Assembly: GCA_034620365.1 (NCBI GenBank)
Contig: JAQGEQ010000061.1
Span: 1-64,000, forward strand
DNA: 64,000 nucleotides
Direction: 5' to 3'
Source of the DNA: Pegea sp. RAD2-039
Taxonomy: Eukaryota > Chordata > Thaliacea > Salpida > Salpidae
Shown here: one piece after another, positions 43,502 to 57,041 of the stretch
How positions within the stretch are numbered: the first letter of the stretch is position 1
Layout: each line of letters begins with the position of its first letter
Made by a program: the position numbers and the translations under genes
Notes under the pieces: generated by a model
Databases searched by the model: none
What the model was told of the DNA's origin: nothing
The model's input: only the letters and a program-made list of their open reading frames with translations

Positions 43502-46500
43502 ATGGTGCTTCGTTTTTGTAAATTGTCATTCTTAGTTTTGGAGCTATTTACTTATTTCATATTTAGTTTAAATGCCCAAAAAAATTCTATTCATTTGAAG
43601 AGTTTACAAAACTATGGTAAGTCCTTCTTTTAGATGTGAAATGTTTTAATCTCTTGTCAATATAATTTAAAATCAGTATATACTCTATATAAAGATTAAA
43701 GATGGATTTGTTTTAACTTATGATTATGAAATGATCATATATTATAGAAATATTTGTTTTAAAGTTTACACTGATTCAGATTTTAGAATCAAATACAACT
43801 TTATTGAAATTAAGTCTTAGTTGAAAAATTTTTTCTAAAAATATGAACTTATTTTATTTATAATATATCATCTGAATATATTTTTTATAAACAACTTTTG
43901 ATAATGAATTTAATTTTTACTTATTTGAAATATGTAAATATAACTTGTAATTATGTAATTCTAAGCAAATTAAACAAAATCAGAAACTTTTGAAATTTGT
44001 CTAATTATACTAATACCTCATTGTTACTTAATGATATCGTTACTAGTCTATTAGTTATCAAACTTCAAACAATATACTTTTAACAAATATAAGTATATTT
44101 ATGTATATATAAATATTTACTATATATAATACTATATGTAGTTACTAGTCTGTAATAGTTTATTAATAGCCGCATTTAAAAACAATATATTTTTAACAAA
44201 TATAAATACAATGTACAAGTATAGTTGTTTATAAATATTTAAAACTATTTTATAAATTGTTTTTAAATTTAACTTGTAAATTATTTGCTTTAAGGCATAA
44301 ATAAATTCAAAAAATATGAAACTTAAATAGTTTTGTTTATTGTTTGATTATATTAAAATGTTGAAATATATTCTTTCATGATAGTTGATACTATCGTTTA
44401 TAAATAGTATTTTTATAAAAACATAAATGCTTAAACAAAATGATTTCTTGTAATATTGTTAGAAAAGTTTTGAATTTTATAATTGAATTGAAACATTTAA
44501 TTAAAGAATAGATCACAAATAAGTAATCTCAAGAGTTATCAACAATTCTAAATAATGTTCTTATTTTTTTTCACCTTAAGTTGAAAACCTCAAACTATAA
44601 CATAATTTCACCATAAAGAGTGTTTTTCAAATTAAATTTCAAACTTTTTTCCAACATTATCGGATGTTTTGATACTTTTCAAGATCTTTTGAGATAAAAA
44701 ACATATTTTTCTTTCCTCTTTTAATAATGAGGCTTATTAAGATCAAATCATTAAACCAAAAATACGTATTTTTCATAATGGATCAAATGTATCTTAAAAT
44801 TTAACCAACAATTAAAGCACAAAAGCTGAAGAGATGTAATACAATATCACAATTTGTTTTATATTCTCTTCTTCACTAAAAGCTAATATCAAATTTTGTT
44901 TTAATTGAATTTAGCAACTTTTTCTGCAACTTTTATTTTAACTGTAATTTGATATTTCGAATCTAGTCCAAATATATTTAGTAATTTTTACCGATTTCTT
45001 CGCTTGACTCATATCAGTCGTGTCATCTATTCAAATTTCATCTCAAGCTACTTCCTTTTGCTGATAAGAACAATTTCGTTGGATATCGCTGACCAATCGA
45101 TCACAGCCAGAAATCTCTCCCCTTTTTTAGATCAATTTTCAACCAGATTTAAATGTGAAATTTCTACAATTTCCAAATATATACATAGAAACAAATGTTA
45201 AAATAATTCAGTTTTCTGCCAGCAATTTGTTTCATCGATTCTATTTCAAAATCGGCGCCAATTTTCAGTTAATTATTGACCAGTCCTTCGCAACACAATG
45301 TTTTGTGATCTAATTAAAACCAAATATAATTTCTTTTAATTTTCTCAGGTAATTTGAACCCAAAAACTTTTAATCAAATTTGTGAGTGGTGTCTTGTTAT
45401 TACTTCCTTAATTACTTCCATTTTTCAATCTACAGTTTCTATTTTAATTTGGTGTTTTAAATTGATTTTTCAACTGGTTACACATGAGTGGTTTCTGTTT
45501 ACTACTTTTGTGGCCGTTTCAAGTTATTTTTTTAAATGCGTTGTTCACTTGAAACGACTTGTTGAGCTACTGACGTTTTTATTTTCACATCAATTCATGT
45601 CAAAAAGTTTCCAGTTGTAAAAATATAAATTGATATTTGCTTCTATTTGGAGTAATTTGTTTTGTTTTTATAAATAATCACAAGATTGTGTGCTTTTCAG
45701 ATCCTATCTACAAATCAATATTATTATATGAAAATACAACCTATATCGGAGCAAAGAATCAAATTTTTATTCTCAATTCGGGTCAGTAACGCTTTCAAAT
45801 AAGCAATTTGACAAAAGATTTTTGAAAAAGTCGAAAATTTTGACAATTAAAAAACTTTTATCAAAAATTTTGTAAAAAAATTCTGAAAAATAAAATGTTG
45901 TGGCTTTTAACCAAAGCATAAAAAAAAATTACCAAAACTTTGCAGCAATTAAAGATTTTTTTGTGAAATTTTAGAGACTTTTGAACAATTACGAGTTATT
46001 GAATGGAAATCTTCGAAAAAGGAAGTTGAACAGTGTAAAAAGTTCACAAATGACGTCACAAATTGTGAAAATTATGTTTTGCACATGACGTCATATAACT
46101 CGACTCATCTATTTTTCTGTGGAACAAATTCAATTAACCCAAGAAACGCTTTCTTTAACATTAAGGTTTGATTTTCAAAACTACTTGAAATAAGTGAAAA
46201 GTTGTTAAAATAATTGTTGTTTGAAATAATATTGGTGAAGTTTTAGTAAGTTTTAAACAATTAACATTTTCAATAAATGAAAAATAAATAGCCGACGACA
46301 AATCACTTTTGCTATTTTAAGTAATTAGAATTTTCTAATTACTGAAATTTTTTAATTATAAAAATGTTCTTTTATCGAATTTTTATCACCATTTAATGAG
46401 ATTTAACTCAATTTTCAACTCACATCATTTTGTAGTTAAAACTTAATTATTGATATTTCAAAATTGAATAAATTTTCAGCAACTTAGTACTTGAAGTAAA

Positions 46501-49500
46501 AGTGAATTTCTTCTTCATCATTTATTTATAAGAAAGTCTTGAAAATAAACAAGAATTGGTTTAAGCTCCAATTACAAATAGATATTTTTTGAAAAACTTT
46601 GAAGCAGCATCATTATGAATCTTCTATTTCACAAACTGATACCTGGCATCAGTAAACAAATATTTAATCACTTTTAACGAGCAACAGGCTAAAGATCATT
46701 AGTTGTAAAAAGATTTGAAAAAGCTTACCGAGATTAAATTTCAATCTCAATAAATTTCCAACTGATCTTCCAACTGATCTTTCAATCTTCCAATTAATCA
46801 TCTTTAATTGAAATTTCGCCCTTTTTAAAAATTGTTGAATTTTTTCAGGATCAAAAGATTACGGTTGATTATAGCTCTTCAGGAGTACTGTGCAGTTGGG
46901 ATCAGAAAAATCGCATCAATACTGAAGTAGCATCATCACAATCTGAAGACACGATCTTAGTTGGAACATCTCGATCTGAATATCAATTTGAATCTCAATT
47001 TGAGTTGATTAAAAAGCTCTCTGATGGTGGAGTGCTCCGAACAGACTCACAACTCGGTGATTAGTGTTTCCAAACTAATTTCTTAAACAACAGCCGTTTC
47101 CCACCTGTTGCTATAGCAGCATACAAAGTACTTTGGGAGTAGTCACGTGTTCGTTTCATCAGCCAATCAGCTGCTCCATCCTCTCACTCTTTTTGCGCAT
47201 TCGCATCATTGATATAGAAACCGATTAACGAAGTCTGCAGTTGACAGGCGAAGGGGGGTTGCCCGCCGATGTACTTTCGATTCAATTTTCTCGTCAATTT
47301 TGAAAGCTTTGAAGCGATGACGTCATAGATGTTGATCGCGAAGTCTTCCGTTCAAAAGTTAATACAAGAAGCTACTCGCTTGTAATTTTTCGAGCTATGA
47401 AATGACGTCATTGGCAGACATCGACGTCAGTCACGTGATGCGACTTTTGTTGTATACAAAAGAAGTTTCTAACAAAAGTCTTTTCTCATCATCTCAATGA
47501 CGTCATACGCGCGCTTTGTCATCACAACACGATAAATCCGCTTACGACGAATTACAAACACAAACCGATTAGTTGTCACGTGACGTCATCATCCTATCTT
47601 GTTCCTCAGATCAAGCTTTGTTTGCGGCTTCCTTTAGCGCGATGGATCGCTCTTTCGGATCACGTCCAATGAAGAAGAACTATTTTGTATTTGATGAAAA
47701 AGCAGACGAGCCGAAGACAACCGGACGCGCGGCTCGTATCGCGCAGGTGACGTCATCATTGTTGGTCACGCTTCAGCACGTTGCTAATCGCGACTCGATG
47801 CAGGTGTGCGCGAACGATGTCGGAGATGAGACGGAGTCGTGGACCTCTTTCCTAAAGCTGAGACTCGTTTGCGCAGATGGCGGCCAAGAAAAAGATCTTT
47901 ATTACAATCTTGTTAGAGATATGATCCTAACTGATGAAGATTCGTTGTATGGAGTGTTTAGCAGTGAGGTTGGTGATGAGATGATGAAGAAATCATTTTC
48001 TGATTTAAGATCTTTGTAGAGCATCCATCACAGAGTCTCTGCAATCTGTGCATTTGATCTTAAAGATGTACAAAGAGCATTTGCAAGTTCGAGTTTTTGG
48101 CGAGTAAATCGACTACATGGGTCTTATGAAATTATCCCTGCATCAGTTAGTTGATCTTCATCTTTAATCGAATCCTTATGACGTCATTTTACTCCCAGGA
48201 AGTCCCATCATCACCTGGGAAGCCAGGATTTTGTGTAGATCCATCCACAAACTTGACAAGTAGAGACCTGAGCGATAAATTCAAACAATTTGTGGCAAAA
48301 TATTCGTTGGTTTCGGAAGCAGTGGAAGCCCGTAATCCCACTACTCGATATAATCCTCCGCTCTTCCAGATGAAAGAAGAGACTTTTACATCAGTGAGTT
48401 GATAAGAGATGAAAATCACGTGATCATCAAATCTATTTGTAGATTGCTTCATATGAAGTGAGATCTTTGAAGAATGAAAGATTTCGAATATTCTTTGTAG
48501 CAACTGAAAGTGGGAAGATTATAAAATTACTCCGAAATCTCGATGTTCGTTTTCTTCATCATATTTCAATCGATTTTTAATCTTGTGAGTTTTCAGAAAT
48601 CCTCGAAAATGGTCGAACTTGGTCAATACCACTTCAGTAGCCAACCCATTAACAGTTTGGTCATTTCACCCGGAACACAAACTCTTTACAGCATCACTCA
48701 ATCAAGCGTGAAAAATGTGAGTAAAAAAGCGCGCCAAATCTCATAGAAGTTGACCAATCATCTTGCAGATCTCCTTATCACAATGTTCTTCCTATTGGAA
48801 ATTATGTCCCTTTTGTAATAGATGTAGAATCTGTCTTTTGATTCAGGATCCTTCTTGTGGATGGAGTTCTCATCTTCAGGTAGGTCCCAACTTACAATTG
48901 TCGCCCACTAGAGTTCGCTTCATCTGTTTGCTTTCTATTAAGGCTTGTGTCCAACATCAAAACTTTGATGGTCCAGGTAGCCTGGACCAGCATTTGAACC
49001 ACGTCAATTATGACATATGTGATGAAGTTGGAAGCTCTTATAAAGATATTGCTGGTTTGTGATTGGTTGATTAAATAGCAGTACGCAATCAGATTACAAG
49101 TTAATGTCAACAGCGCCTCCTAGTGGCACATCAATGATTTTGGGACATTCTGTAATTGATGAAGAGATTAAAACAAATTGGAGCAAAATAACACTCGATG
49201 AAGAGGTCGAAGGTAAGATTAGGATTAGGATTTTTATGATCTTCACAAGATCTCTATTAGATATAGGATCTGATCTCTCGGGACATTATGAAAGAGAATC
49301 AAAAGGACGTCTTGCGATTAATGATTTTGAAGCTCCACAAGATTATGGGAGTTACAGATGTAGATATTTCTTCAAAGATGTAAATGTTGCTACTGAAACT
49401 TATCGAGTGTTTCCCTCGGATTTTAACAACAAGAAAGATGATAAAGGATCCACAACAATATCATCTAATAATGGTGTCTTCATCTTCAAGATTTGATCTA

Positions 49501-50886
49501 AAATTAATAAAAGATTTGATCTCAGGAACAACTTTATTTGGAGGAAACAGAAATGGGGTAGAAAATGGGAATCAGACGACAAATAGTCCGACATCAGAGA
49601 CTAATATGGGATCAGTTAAAGGTTTGATAAATATATTTCGAATCTCATGAAATCATCTGATATTAAATATTTAAATTCGTGAAAAATTGAAAGTTTGCTT
49701 TAGATAACTAATTTAAGAAATCTGTTAAACTACAAGAAAAAGTGAAAAAAAAGAGATCAGCATCAAGAGGATCTTAAGAATAACGTATCTTCTACTACTG
49801 ACTTGCTTCTGCTACCCTACTACTACTTAATTGGTTCAATAAAGCATTTTACAGTTAATATTTCATCACACTCAATCCAAAATTTAACGAATTTGGCAGC
49901 AATTGATGTTAAAAACAGAAAACTATTGAAATCATTTACAGCCAAGTTTGCAGCAGTAAAATAAAAAATAAGCCTTATGCGGTTTAAGTTAATTGAGCCT
50001 TATGCGGTTTGAGCTAATTGAGCCTTATGCGGTTTGAGTTAATTGAGCCTTATGCGGTATTTATTCGTATATTTTATTACAGGAGTTGTGCTTCTTGGAA
50101 TTGTTATCTTTTTACTTTGCTTAATTGTAATTGTTGTGGCTATTGTGTACGTTCGTCAAAGAAAACAGTGCTCAAAATCAGGAAAATCAGTTGAGGACCC
50201 ACGGAGCAAGTATGTCTTCCGGATTGCGCTTCTTATCTTGAGATTTTGTTTCTTTTAGAAATTCTCAAAATGGAAAAAATGTCGAACTGAATGAAAACAA
50301 AGAAAAAAGAAATTTATTGAGGACAGATGAAGTTGGTGATGAGGGTAAGGATCTGGTTTTTCACTCTTACATCTTCTAATTGATCTTTATCTCCTAGAAA
50401 TCAACCAGATGTTCAAACAATCCAGCAAAACAACACCACTTGCTGGTGAGAAAAGTTTGAAAAAAATAACAAATAAATCTTGATATTGACCAGAATTAGA
50501 TGAGACAATTCCGTACATGGACGGACCAGTCCTGGTTAATGACCGCAGTCCACCTGTCCACAAGTCTAACACACTGTCTTCTCACGATACACGTCATAGA
50601 AAGCGCCCTCTACTGGTCAGGTCTCCGTCCACGCCAGCTAGCCACTATTACGTCGCATTTGCGAACAAAACCATAAGGTACTATCAAGTGGTTGTGACAT
50701 CATCCCTTAGCAACTGTTCCATCTAGATGTCCGAGTGTCAGGCAAGAAGATGGGATGATAATCATGGAACTTCCTAAGATCTGTGTTCAGATCAAATCCT
50801 CGGAAGAGAGCTCAAATGAGACACAGCAAGAGATCATTACATTACCAACGCTAGAAATTGAAAGAGAAAACTCTTCGATAATTTAG
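43502..50886 (+). CDS. Transmembrane semaphorin B (Sema-PSI-Ig-TM), long tail
   Basis: Twenty exons: 43502-43616, 45701-45781, 45975-46165, 46849-47056, 47610-47746, 47804-47968, 48020-48145, 48199-48393, 48443-48544, 48597-48716, 48769-48879, 48943-49054, 49114-49212, 49261-49473, 49526-49621, 50083-50209, 50259-50344, 50398-50445, 50494-50677, 50727-50886; 2676 nt, 891 aa. It has a signal peptide (1-26) and a sema domain at about 40-480 (TYIGAKNQIFIL, NSTHLFFCGTN, NYFVFDEKAD, WTSFLKLRLVC). A PSI-like Cys module lies at 482-535 (CLLIQDPSCGW), an Ig-like domain at 555-640 (YGSYRCRY), a Thr/Asn-rich stalk at 659-690, and a membrane helix at about 691-713. A cytoplasmic tail of about 177 aa ends NSSII, a class I PDZ-binding type end (S-x-hydrophobic). 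Vertebrate class 4 semaphorins have this layout and some bind PDZ proteins. The first intron is 2.1 kb. Confidence 0.93.
47057..47609 (+). promoter_or_regulatory. Semaphorin B intron 4: cluster of TGACGTCA and CACGTG palindromes
   Basis: This 553-nt intron is markedly less AT-rich than the other introns. It holds TGACGTCA at 47318, 47403, 47498 and 47581 and CACGTG near 47146, 47432 and 47577; the last overlaps the fourth palindrome as TCACGTGACGTCA. TGACGTCA is the full CRE bound by CREB/ATF bZIP factors, and CACGTG is an E-box for bHLH factors such as USF, MYC and MITF. That it is a working enhancer or internal promoter is inference. Confidence 0.4.
49972..50060. repeat. Four-copy 25-bp tandem repeat in a semaphorin B intron
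   Basis: Unit GCCTTATGCGGTTTGAGTTA followed by ATTGA, present three and a half times with one or two changes per unit. It sits in intron 15, ending 22 bases before the exon that encodes the membrane helix (50083), so it directly precedes the polypyrimidine region of that acceptor. Confidence 0.9.
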
Positions 50887-53800
50887 CCACCTAGTGGTCT
50901 AATGAGTTAGACCTAAGATGCGAGATATCGGAGGAACATGATGACGATCTTCACGATGTCCTTGTGACGTCATAAGAAGAAGTCAGGTTCTTCTGGTGTT
51001 GCTGTTTGCTTTTATACTTTGCTGTGTTGGAAGACCCTTGCTACTGTGGTCAGATCTTCTGCCGGTGATCCTGGGAGTTCTGGCATCTTCCAGTGCCCCT
51101 GAAATTCAGGACTTTCTATATTTCGCCTTTACTGTCACAATTAGTTGTTTTCTTATTTCTTTTGTCTTAGTTTATTCTTATTGTTTTGGTTTCAGAAAAT
51201 ATTTGAACTTTTTAAACTCTTTATTTATCTACAATGAACTCTAGTCGAAAATTATTCTTTAAGTTTTTCTTCTCTTTTTCATTCCCAATTTTATGGTACA
51301 ATTTGTCAAATCCAAATTCTTAAATTTATATTTTAGTAACAAAACGATTCAAAAATCAAAATTAACCTCAGCAGATTTTCAATTCTTTCCACAGATTCTT
51401 AAACTATCTACATATTAATTGCAATTTGTTGTTCATTCAATTGTTATTTCACTTTTAATATTCCATATTTTGACCATTTTGTTTTCTTCGACTTTTGCAA
51501 ATAAACAGTTCATAAGTTTATAAGAAGTTGTTTTCTGTATTCACTTATTATTTTGGTATTTATAATTCTTACTCCTAAAAGTTTAATCTAATCTATTTAA
51601 ATCTATTTTAAATGATAAGTGAAAAGTTTATTTTGCAACTCATTCTGAAAATAAACTATTTGATTTGAACTAGTACTAAACTGGTCGTTTTATTAATAGG
51701 ATTTCAGTAGTTACAAAAGAAAGTCTTTTAGAACATTTTTATCAAGCTGTTTTTATTTTAATCAAATTGATAGATAAACCAAATCCCTTTTTTTGATACT
51801 TACTAAAGAAACCCATCTTTAAAAAAAGAAACATTTTGAATTGTTAACTGATTTGTGTTTTTAACAAAACATCGACTTATTTTTCATTCTGTAGAAAACT
51901 TTGCACAAAATCCTTCCGAAACTAAATGAGGTTGATATTTGACTAAACATAGAAAGTTGCACCTTTAATGTGGTTTTGTAGTTAAATTATTTATAAATAT
52001 AAACGACAGAAGTTATATTAGTGCTCATAGTACAGCCGCTATCTTGCCTGAGAAATTACTCAAGCGTGACTATATATTAAAGTTGTTATCGTTGTGTCCT
52101 TCAGAATAAACTCGAAAACTCTTCAAAAATCCATTTTCCCCATGAATTTAGTTAAACTTTTTTCTAATCAATTGTTTAAAAACTAACCATAACCTCCGGA
52201 AGATTTTTCGCAATTTTTATTAAAGATTTTCTTAAATAATTTTAAACTTTAATTAAATAAAAATTTATTAACTTAAATTGTGTTTTTAAAGTTAATTTAA
52301 ATTTGTTTTTGCGGTAACGTCAAAAGTGAATAATTTATTAGTTCTTAAACAATTTGCAACACGCATTTGTCGATAAGTAAATTACTTTTCTAATTCATTC
52401 TTTAAACAGATCATTAAGTTATAATATATGAAGAAAATTGATCTTAAAAGACTCGAAATGATTCTTTCTCAAACGATTTTTCTAAAGTTTCAAACTTGTG
52501 TATTTTAGTTTGACATTTAATTTAAAGAAATTTCATATTTTATTGTTTTTTAATAAAAGATAATCAAATCATTTTAAATGAATGAAAAATTCCAGAAATA
52601 TTTAAAAACTTTCTAAATATTTATTTTATGAAATTTTAATAAAATTTTGATAATTATTTTTTCTAATTTGCTTCAAAATGTTTCAAATTATTTTTTCACA
52701 AATTGTAAAAAAAGTTACTTTTAAATTTACTTTATATTATCTCTTTCAAAAACAAGATTAAAATTTCATTAAATTTTAGAAAAACTCAACAAATCAATTT
52801 TGATAAAAACTTTTTAACAAGTTTCACCATCAAATCACAATCTGTTACTTCAAAGGAATAAACTCCTTAAAAAAAGGATAGAAAAAATTTCTTATATAAA
52901 AATAATAAATATTTTTATCGATTCTATAGTTGATAGTTTAGCCAATAAAATTTTATGATTTTAGGGAAATTTATTAACCGTATTATATGTTTGTTGTTTT
53001 AATTTTATGGTCTAAAATGAAATTGGAAAATATTTAATGAATACTAAAAAAATATAGGTGAAGTGAAAATGTTTCCAAACATTTGTTAAAATACTTCGAT
53101 TTTAAACAAATAAATTGTTCACAAAGAAAAAAAGTCAAACATCAAAAAATTATTTTATTTATAGTAAAAGTTGGAAACAAAATAAAGTTTAAACCTCAAA
53201 AATTATGTCTATTATTTATATATCTTAAAAGTTTATCAATTAACAAACTGTTGCAAGATTTTAGAAATAAACTCAAAGTTGAGATCTTTTATTATTACTA
53301 TAAACAATACTTTACTTTAAATACAAATTTGTTTTGAGTTTTCTAAAGTTTTGATGAAGTGAAAGTATCATCATTAAGACAAAACTCAAACAAGTTTTTT
53401 AACATTTATCTACATTCTGAATAAAAGTTAGATTTTAAAGTAATCTTAAAAGCCAATAAAGGAAGTTTAAAAACAGGTTACCATGTGAAGATAATAGTTG
53501 TAAAAAATCTAATAAAATTCTTCATTTTAGAATTCAGTGTTTTTTTTTACAAGGTTCACATATAAAGAATAAACTTTGAATCAGTTTCGGTTTACAATTT
53601 TACTTGTTTTTATACAAAATGCTTCTTTGAAATTGTTATAATTATTCTAATATTTTAAAGAAACTATTTTCAACGTTTTTTTTTTAAACAAGACTTGTAA
53701 GAATTATTTTTAAAAACAATTTTGTTGTAATTTACATAATTCTAAAAGAATTTTGCAGATTTCAGGTTCTTATCTCTTCTATCCTTTTGCATTTAGAAAA

Positions 53801-56800
53801 CTATTTTTATTGTTTTGACTTTTTTCAAACTTTCGATGAAAATATTTATATTCATTCTAAGATTTTTTTTCAAAAAAAAATGTTTGTTACTTGATTTAAA
53901 AATGCCAACTCAAATTTTTGGCACAATAGTTTGTTTTAAACTACAAAAGTAACATGTTTGCCAGATTTTATACAATTTTAGTATAACTGGTTTTTCAATT
54001 AATTTAAGTTTTTATTGAGTTTTATAAACTATTTTCACAATAATCAATATTTTTCTTCTAATTAAGTACAATGTTTTTTATTTACCAATTTAATGATTTG
54101 TTTGCTTAAAAAACACTAATCAAGAACTGTTCAAACTTTCCATTAAGCATATTTCCAACTTCTATAAACAAACACCCCCATTTGAGTATTTATTAAACAA
54201 CATCAAATGATAAACAATATTTACTTGATGACTTCAAGTTATCAATTATGACTTCACCTTGAATAGGTTTTTAAATCAAGTGGTCGGAATGAATTCATAA
54301 AAGACAATTTGAACTTAAGATGATAACACAAAACAACGACTGAAAAATAAAAACTTATCAACTTGACGAGAATTTTAGCCAACATTTTCTTCCAGAGTAA
54401 CAAAAGTGAAGAATAAGTTAGATCTTTGTAACTCTTCAGACAACAAAACTTGTCTTTGAGGTGGAATCTGTGCTTATGTTCGAAGAGGCTTAAAAGGCGT
54501 CTACTTTTTGCTATATATTAGATCACACTGTTCTCAAAAAAAGAATAAGAAGTTGAATGTTTTTAAAGTTATCCGTCTGACTTTATACTAAATAGTTTCA
54601 AAAGTTTTTATTTAAATTAGTCGTAATTTGTGAAGATTGAAGATTGGATCTCTCCTGAAAATTAACAAAGAATAAAAAGATCAAATCTCAAAAGTAAACT
54701 GATCAACAAACACGATTAGTGACTAATTGATTTACTTTAAAATATCTAAAGCTTAGAATTTTTCAAAGTTTGAAAAACTAGATAAAGTTCAATGAAATAA
54801 TAAAATATTTTTTAGTTTGTTTTAATAAACATGTTATTAATCCCAAAAGTAATATGAATTTTATTTGGTTAAAAAAATTTGTTTATATTGTATTTTGTTC
54901 AACAATTTATTTTACAAAGTTATTTTAAGCGACTAATTTTTGGTAATATCATTTGAAAGTACAAAAGATCATGACTTTTAAAAATCATTTTCTAGAAAGT
55001 CAGATATAAGTCATTTGCATATTACAAAAAGCTCTTCACTTCGAGTCTGGAAGGTAAAGTGGAATTTGAAGAGTTATTTAAATTAGTTATTTTATTATAA
55101 ACAATCTCTCTGTTGATATTCCAAGTGAAAATTAGAAACTTTTCCCACTTTTTTTAACTTCACAAAAATCTATCTTTAAAACTTAAAAAGTTTCTAAATA
55201 AACTTTTAATTTTAGGTTTTTGATTTAGAAAAGTTTTCTGTCTAACCCCGATGTGTTCCTTTTTTGTCAACGCTTTTCAACTAGAGACAAAAGTTTTGGA
55301 ATTATTTTAAGAGCTCTTGACATTAAGAGATGTTTTGTTAAACCGGGAACCTTTTTAACACTTTTTAAACCCCTTAAAATTGATATTATGTGGACTAACA
55401 GTCATTAGAAGTGAAATAAATCATTTTGAACACAAATATCGGTTTCTAAATTACAACTTTTGATGATTTCTTGTAATTTATCACAATTCAATTTTCTTTC
55501 AAACTCATCTGACTTAAATGTTATCTTTTTTAAACTAAGTTTTTTTACTGGTTCCCTAACATATTTGTAAATATTTCTCAGCCTTTTTATGATACTTTTT
55601 ATTTCTATTTTCAGTTGAAATATATCTCTAATGTCTTCACCTGGCCACTTGATCTTTAATGTAGATGGCCACTTGATAGAAATTCCAAAAATAATCGAAA
55701 AAGCCACGAGTTTGTTTATAATTACATCTTGCTCATAATCTTGATTTTATCTTCCTATCGAGTTTTACATTTTTAGAGAGGATGACTTTATGGTGTCAAC
55801 ATTATGTTCTAATATAGTCTTGTATCTACAAAGAGCTTTTTTAAACCTTTTTCAGATTTATAATTTGTTCTGCGCTCTTTTTGGTTTAAATGATTAAACT
55901 TGAATATAAGAACTGAAACATCTCTGGTAGCATTTGCTCTTCTTGTCTAGAAAAAAAAGGGTCCTTCAACTTATCTCTTCTATTTCTTGTGATGCTTTTC
56001 ATTAATTTTGATCAACTTAACAAATCACTCTCAGCAATCTCTCGTAGATCAACCTCTAACAGCATCCAGAAGTCTTGAATCTTCTTAATCATACATCTAG
56101 CAACATTTGGCTCTTAAACAAGTTCATCTTAGAAGACACTTCTTCATCTAGAGTTACAAGATCGGAGGATTAATTAAAGAAAATGTTTAATTGATAATTA
56201 CACAAAAAACTTTCATCAGATATTAATTTAATGATCGGATGTCAAAAATAATAAATTATTCAAAAGTTTACATTTATTCGAAATATTAACAAACAATATC
56301 AACTGCTTGAAAGCATACAATTGTGCTGACCACTTGATTCAAATCTACTTTTTAATCTTATTTTTCAGTAAAATAATTGAAGCTGAACTAAATCTGTTTG
56401 AGATGTAAATTATTTGGAAGATTTCGGAAATTTTGAGATTAAACCTAAATCATCTTCTTTGAAGCATTATTCGTCGAATCAACATTTAGCAGTTCTCAAT
56501 TTTAAGACATCAAAACTTTTAACTGCTTCCAGCAAATAACTGAAGCGTTTTAAACATTTTTTCCAATGTTTTTAAACTATTAAATATTCAAAAATGTACA
56601 GCGAAACAACTGACTTGATTTATTAATGAATAATTTTCAATAATACTAAAGTGTGTTGTGAAATTTCGAATATTATTTTATTTCAACATCTGAAACATCA
56701 AACAACTAAAAATGAAATTCAAAAGCCAACAATTATTTGAAGACTAAAAAATTCGTAAAAAAAGTTGGCATCATGTAATTCTTCTATTTGTAAAAAATAT

Positions 56801-56822
56801 TTCTCAGAATAAAGATTAGATC
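50887..56822. other. Semaphorin B 3' UTR and gene-poor AT-rich DNA
   Basis: 50887-51240 has gene-like composition and is probably 3' UTR of semaphorin B (it contains TGACGTCA at 50965 and a hydrophobic frame at 50996-51244). 51250-56820 is very AT-rich. The frame 55405-55707 (minus, 100 codons) has no ATG start and matches nothing known. I see no RNA gene or transposon that I could defend. Confidence 0.5.
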
Positions 56823-57041
56823 TCATCGGAGCTTGTAGACGTCATCATCGGAGCTTGTAGACATCATCGGAGCTTGTAGACGTCATCATCGGAGCTTGTA
56901 GACGTCATCATCGGAGCTTGTAGACGTCATCATAGGAGCTTGTAGACGTCATCATCGGAGCTTGTAGACGTCATCATCGGAGCTTGTAGACGTCATCATC
57001 GGAGCTTGTAGACGTCATCGGAGCTTGTAGACGTCATCATC
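56823..57041. repeat. 22-bp minisatellite overlapping the 3' end of the BRCT gene
   Basis: About ten units of TCATCATCGGAGCTTGTAGA plus CG, in head-to-tail order. Most units are 22 bp; units 1, 3 and 10 are 19 bp because one ATC is missing. One unit has CATAGG for CATCGG and another has GACATC for GACGTC. On the minus strand the right-most unit encodes the last residues DDDVYKLR of the BRCT protein and its TGA stop (57017-57015). The other units therefore fall in the 3' UTR or beyond. Confidence 0.97.

Noticed and set aside
45004..45620. Two open frames (65 and 88 codons) in semaphorin B intron 1, one with hydrophobic segments
   Set aside because: They lie inside an intron, match no family and have no in-phase splice sites joining them to the semaphorin exons.
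55405..55707. Minus-strand frame of 100 codons with many charged residues
   Set aside because: It begins on GTG rather than ATG, no neighbouring exon could be joined to it and no motif is recognisable. It could be an orphan or relic but is not supported.
56823..57041. Possible CRISPR-like array
   Set aside because: The units are directly adjacent with no unique spacers, in a eukaryotic gene end. It is a plain minisatellite.
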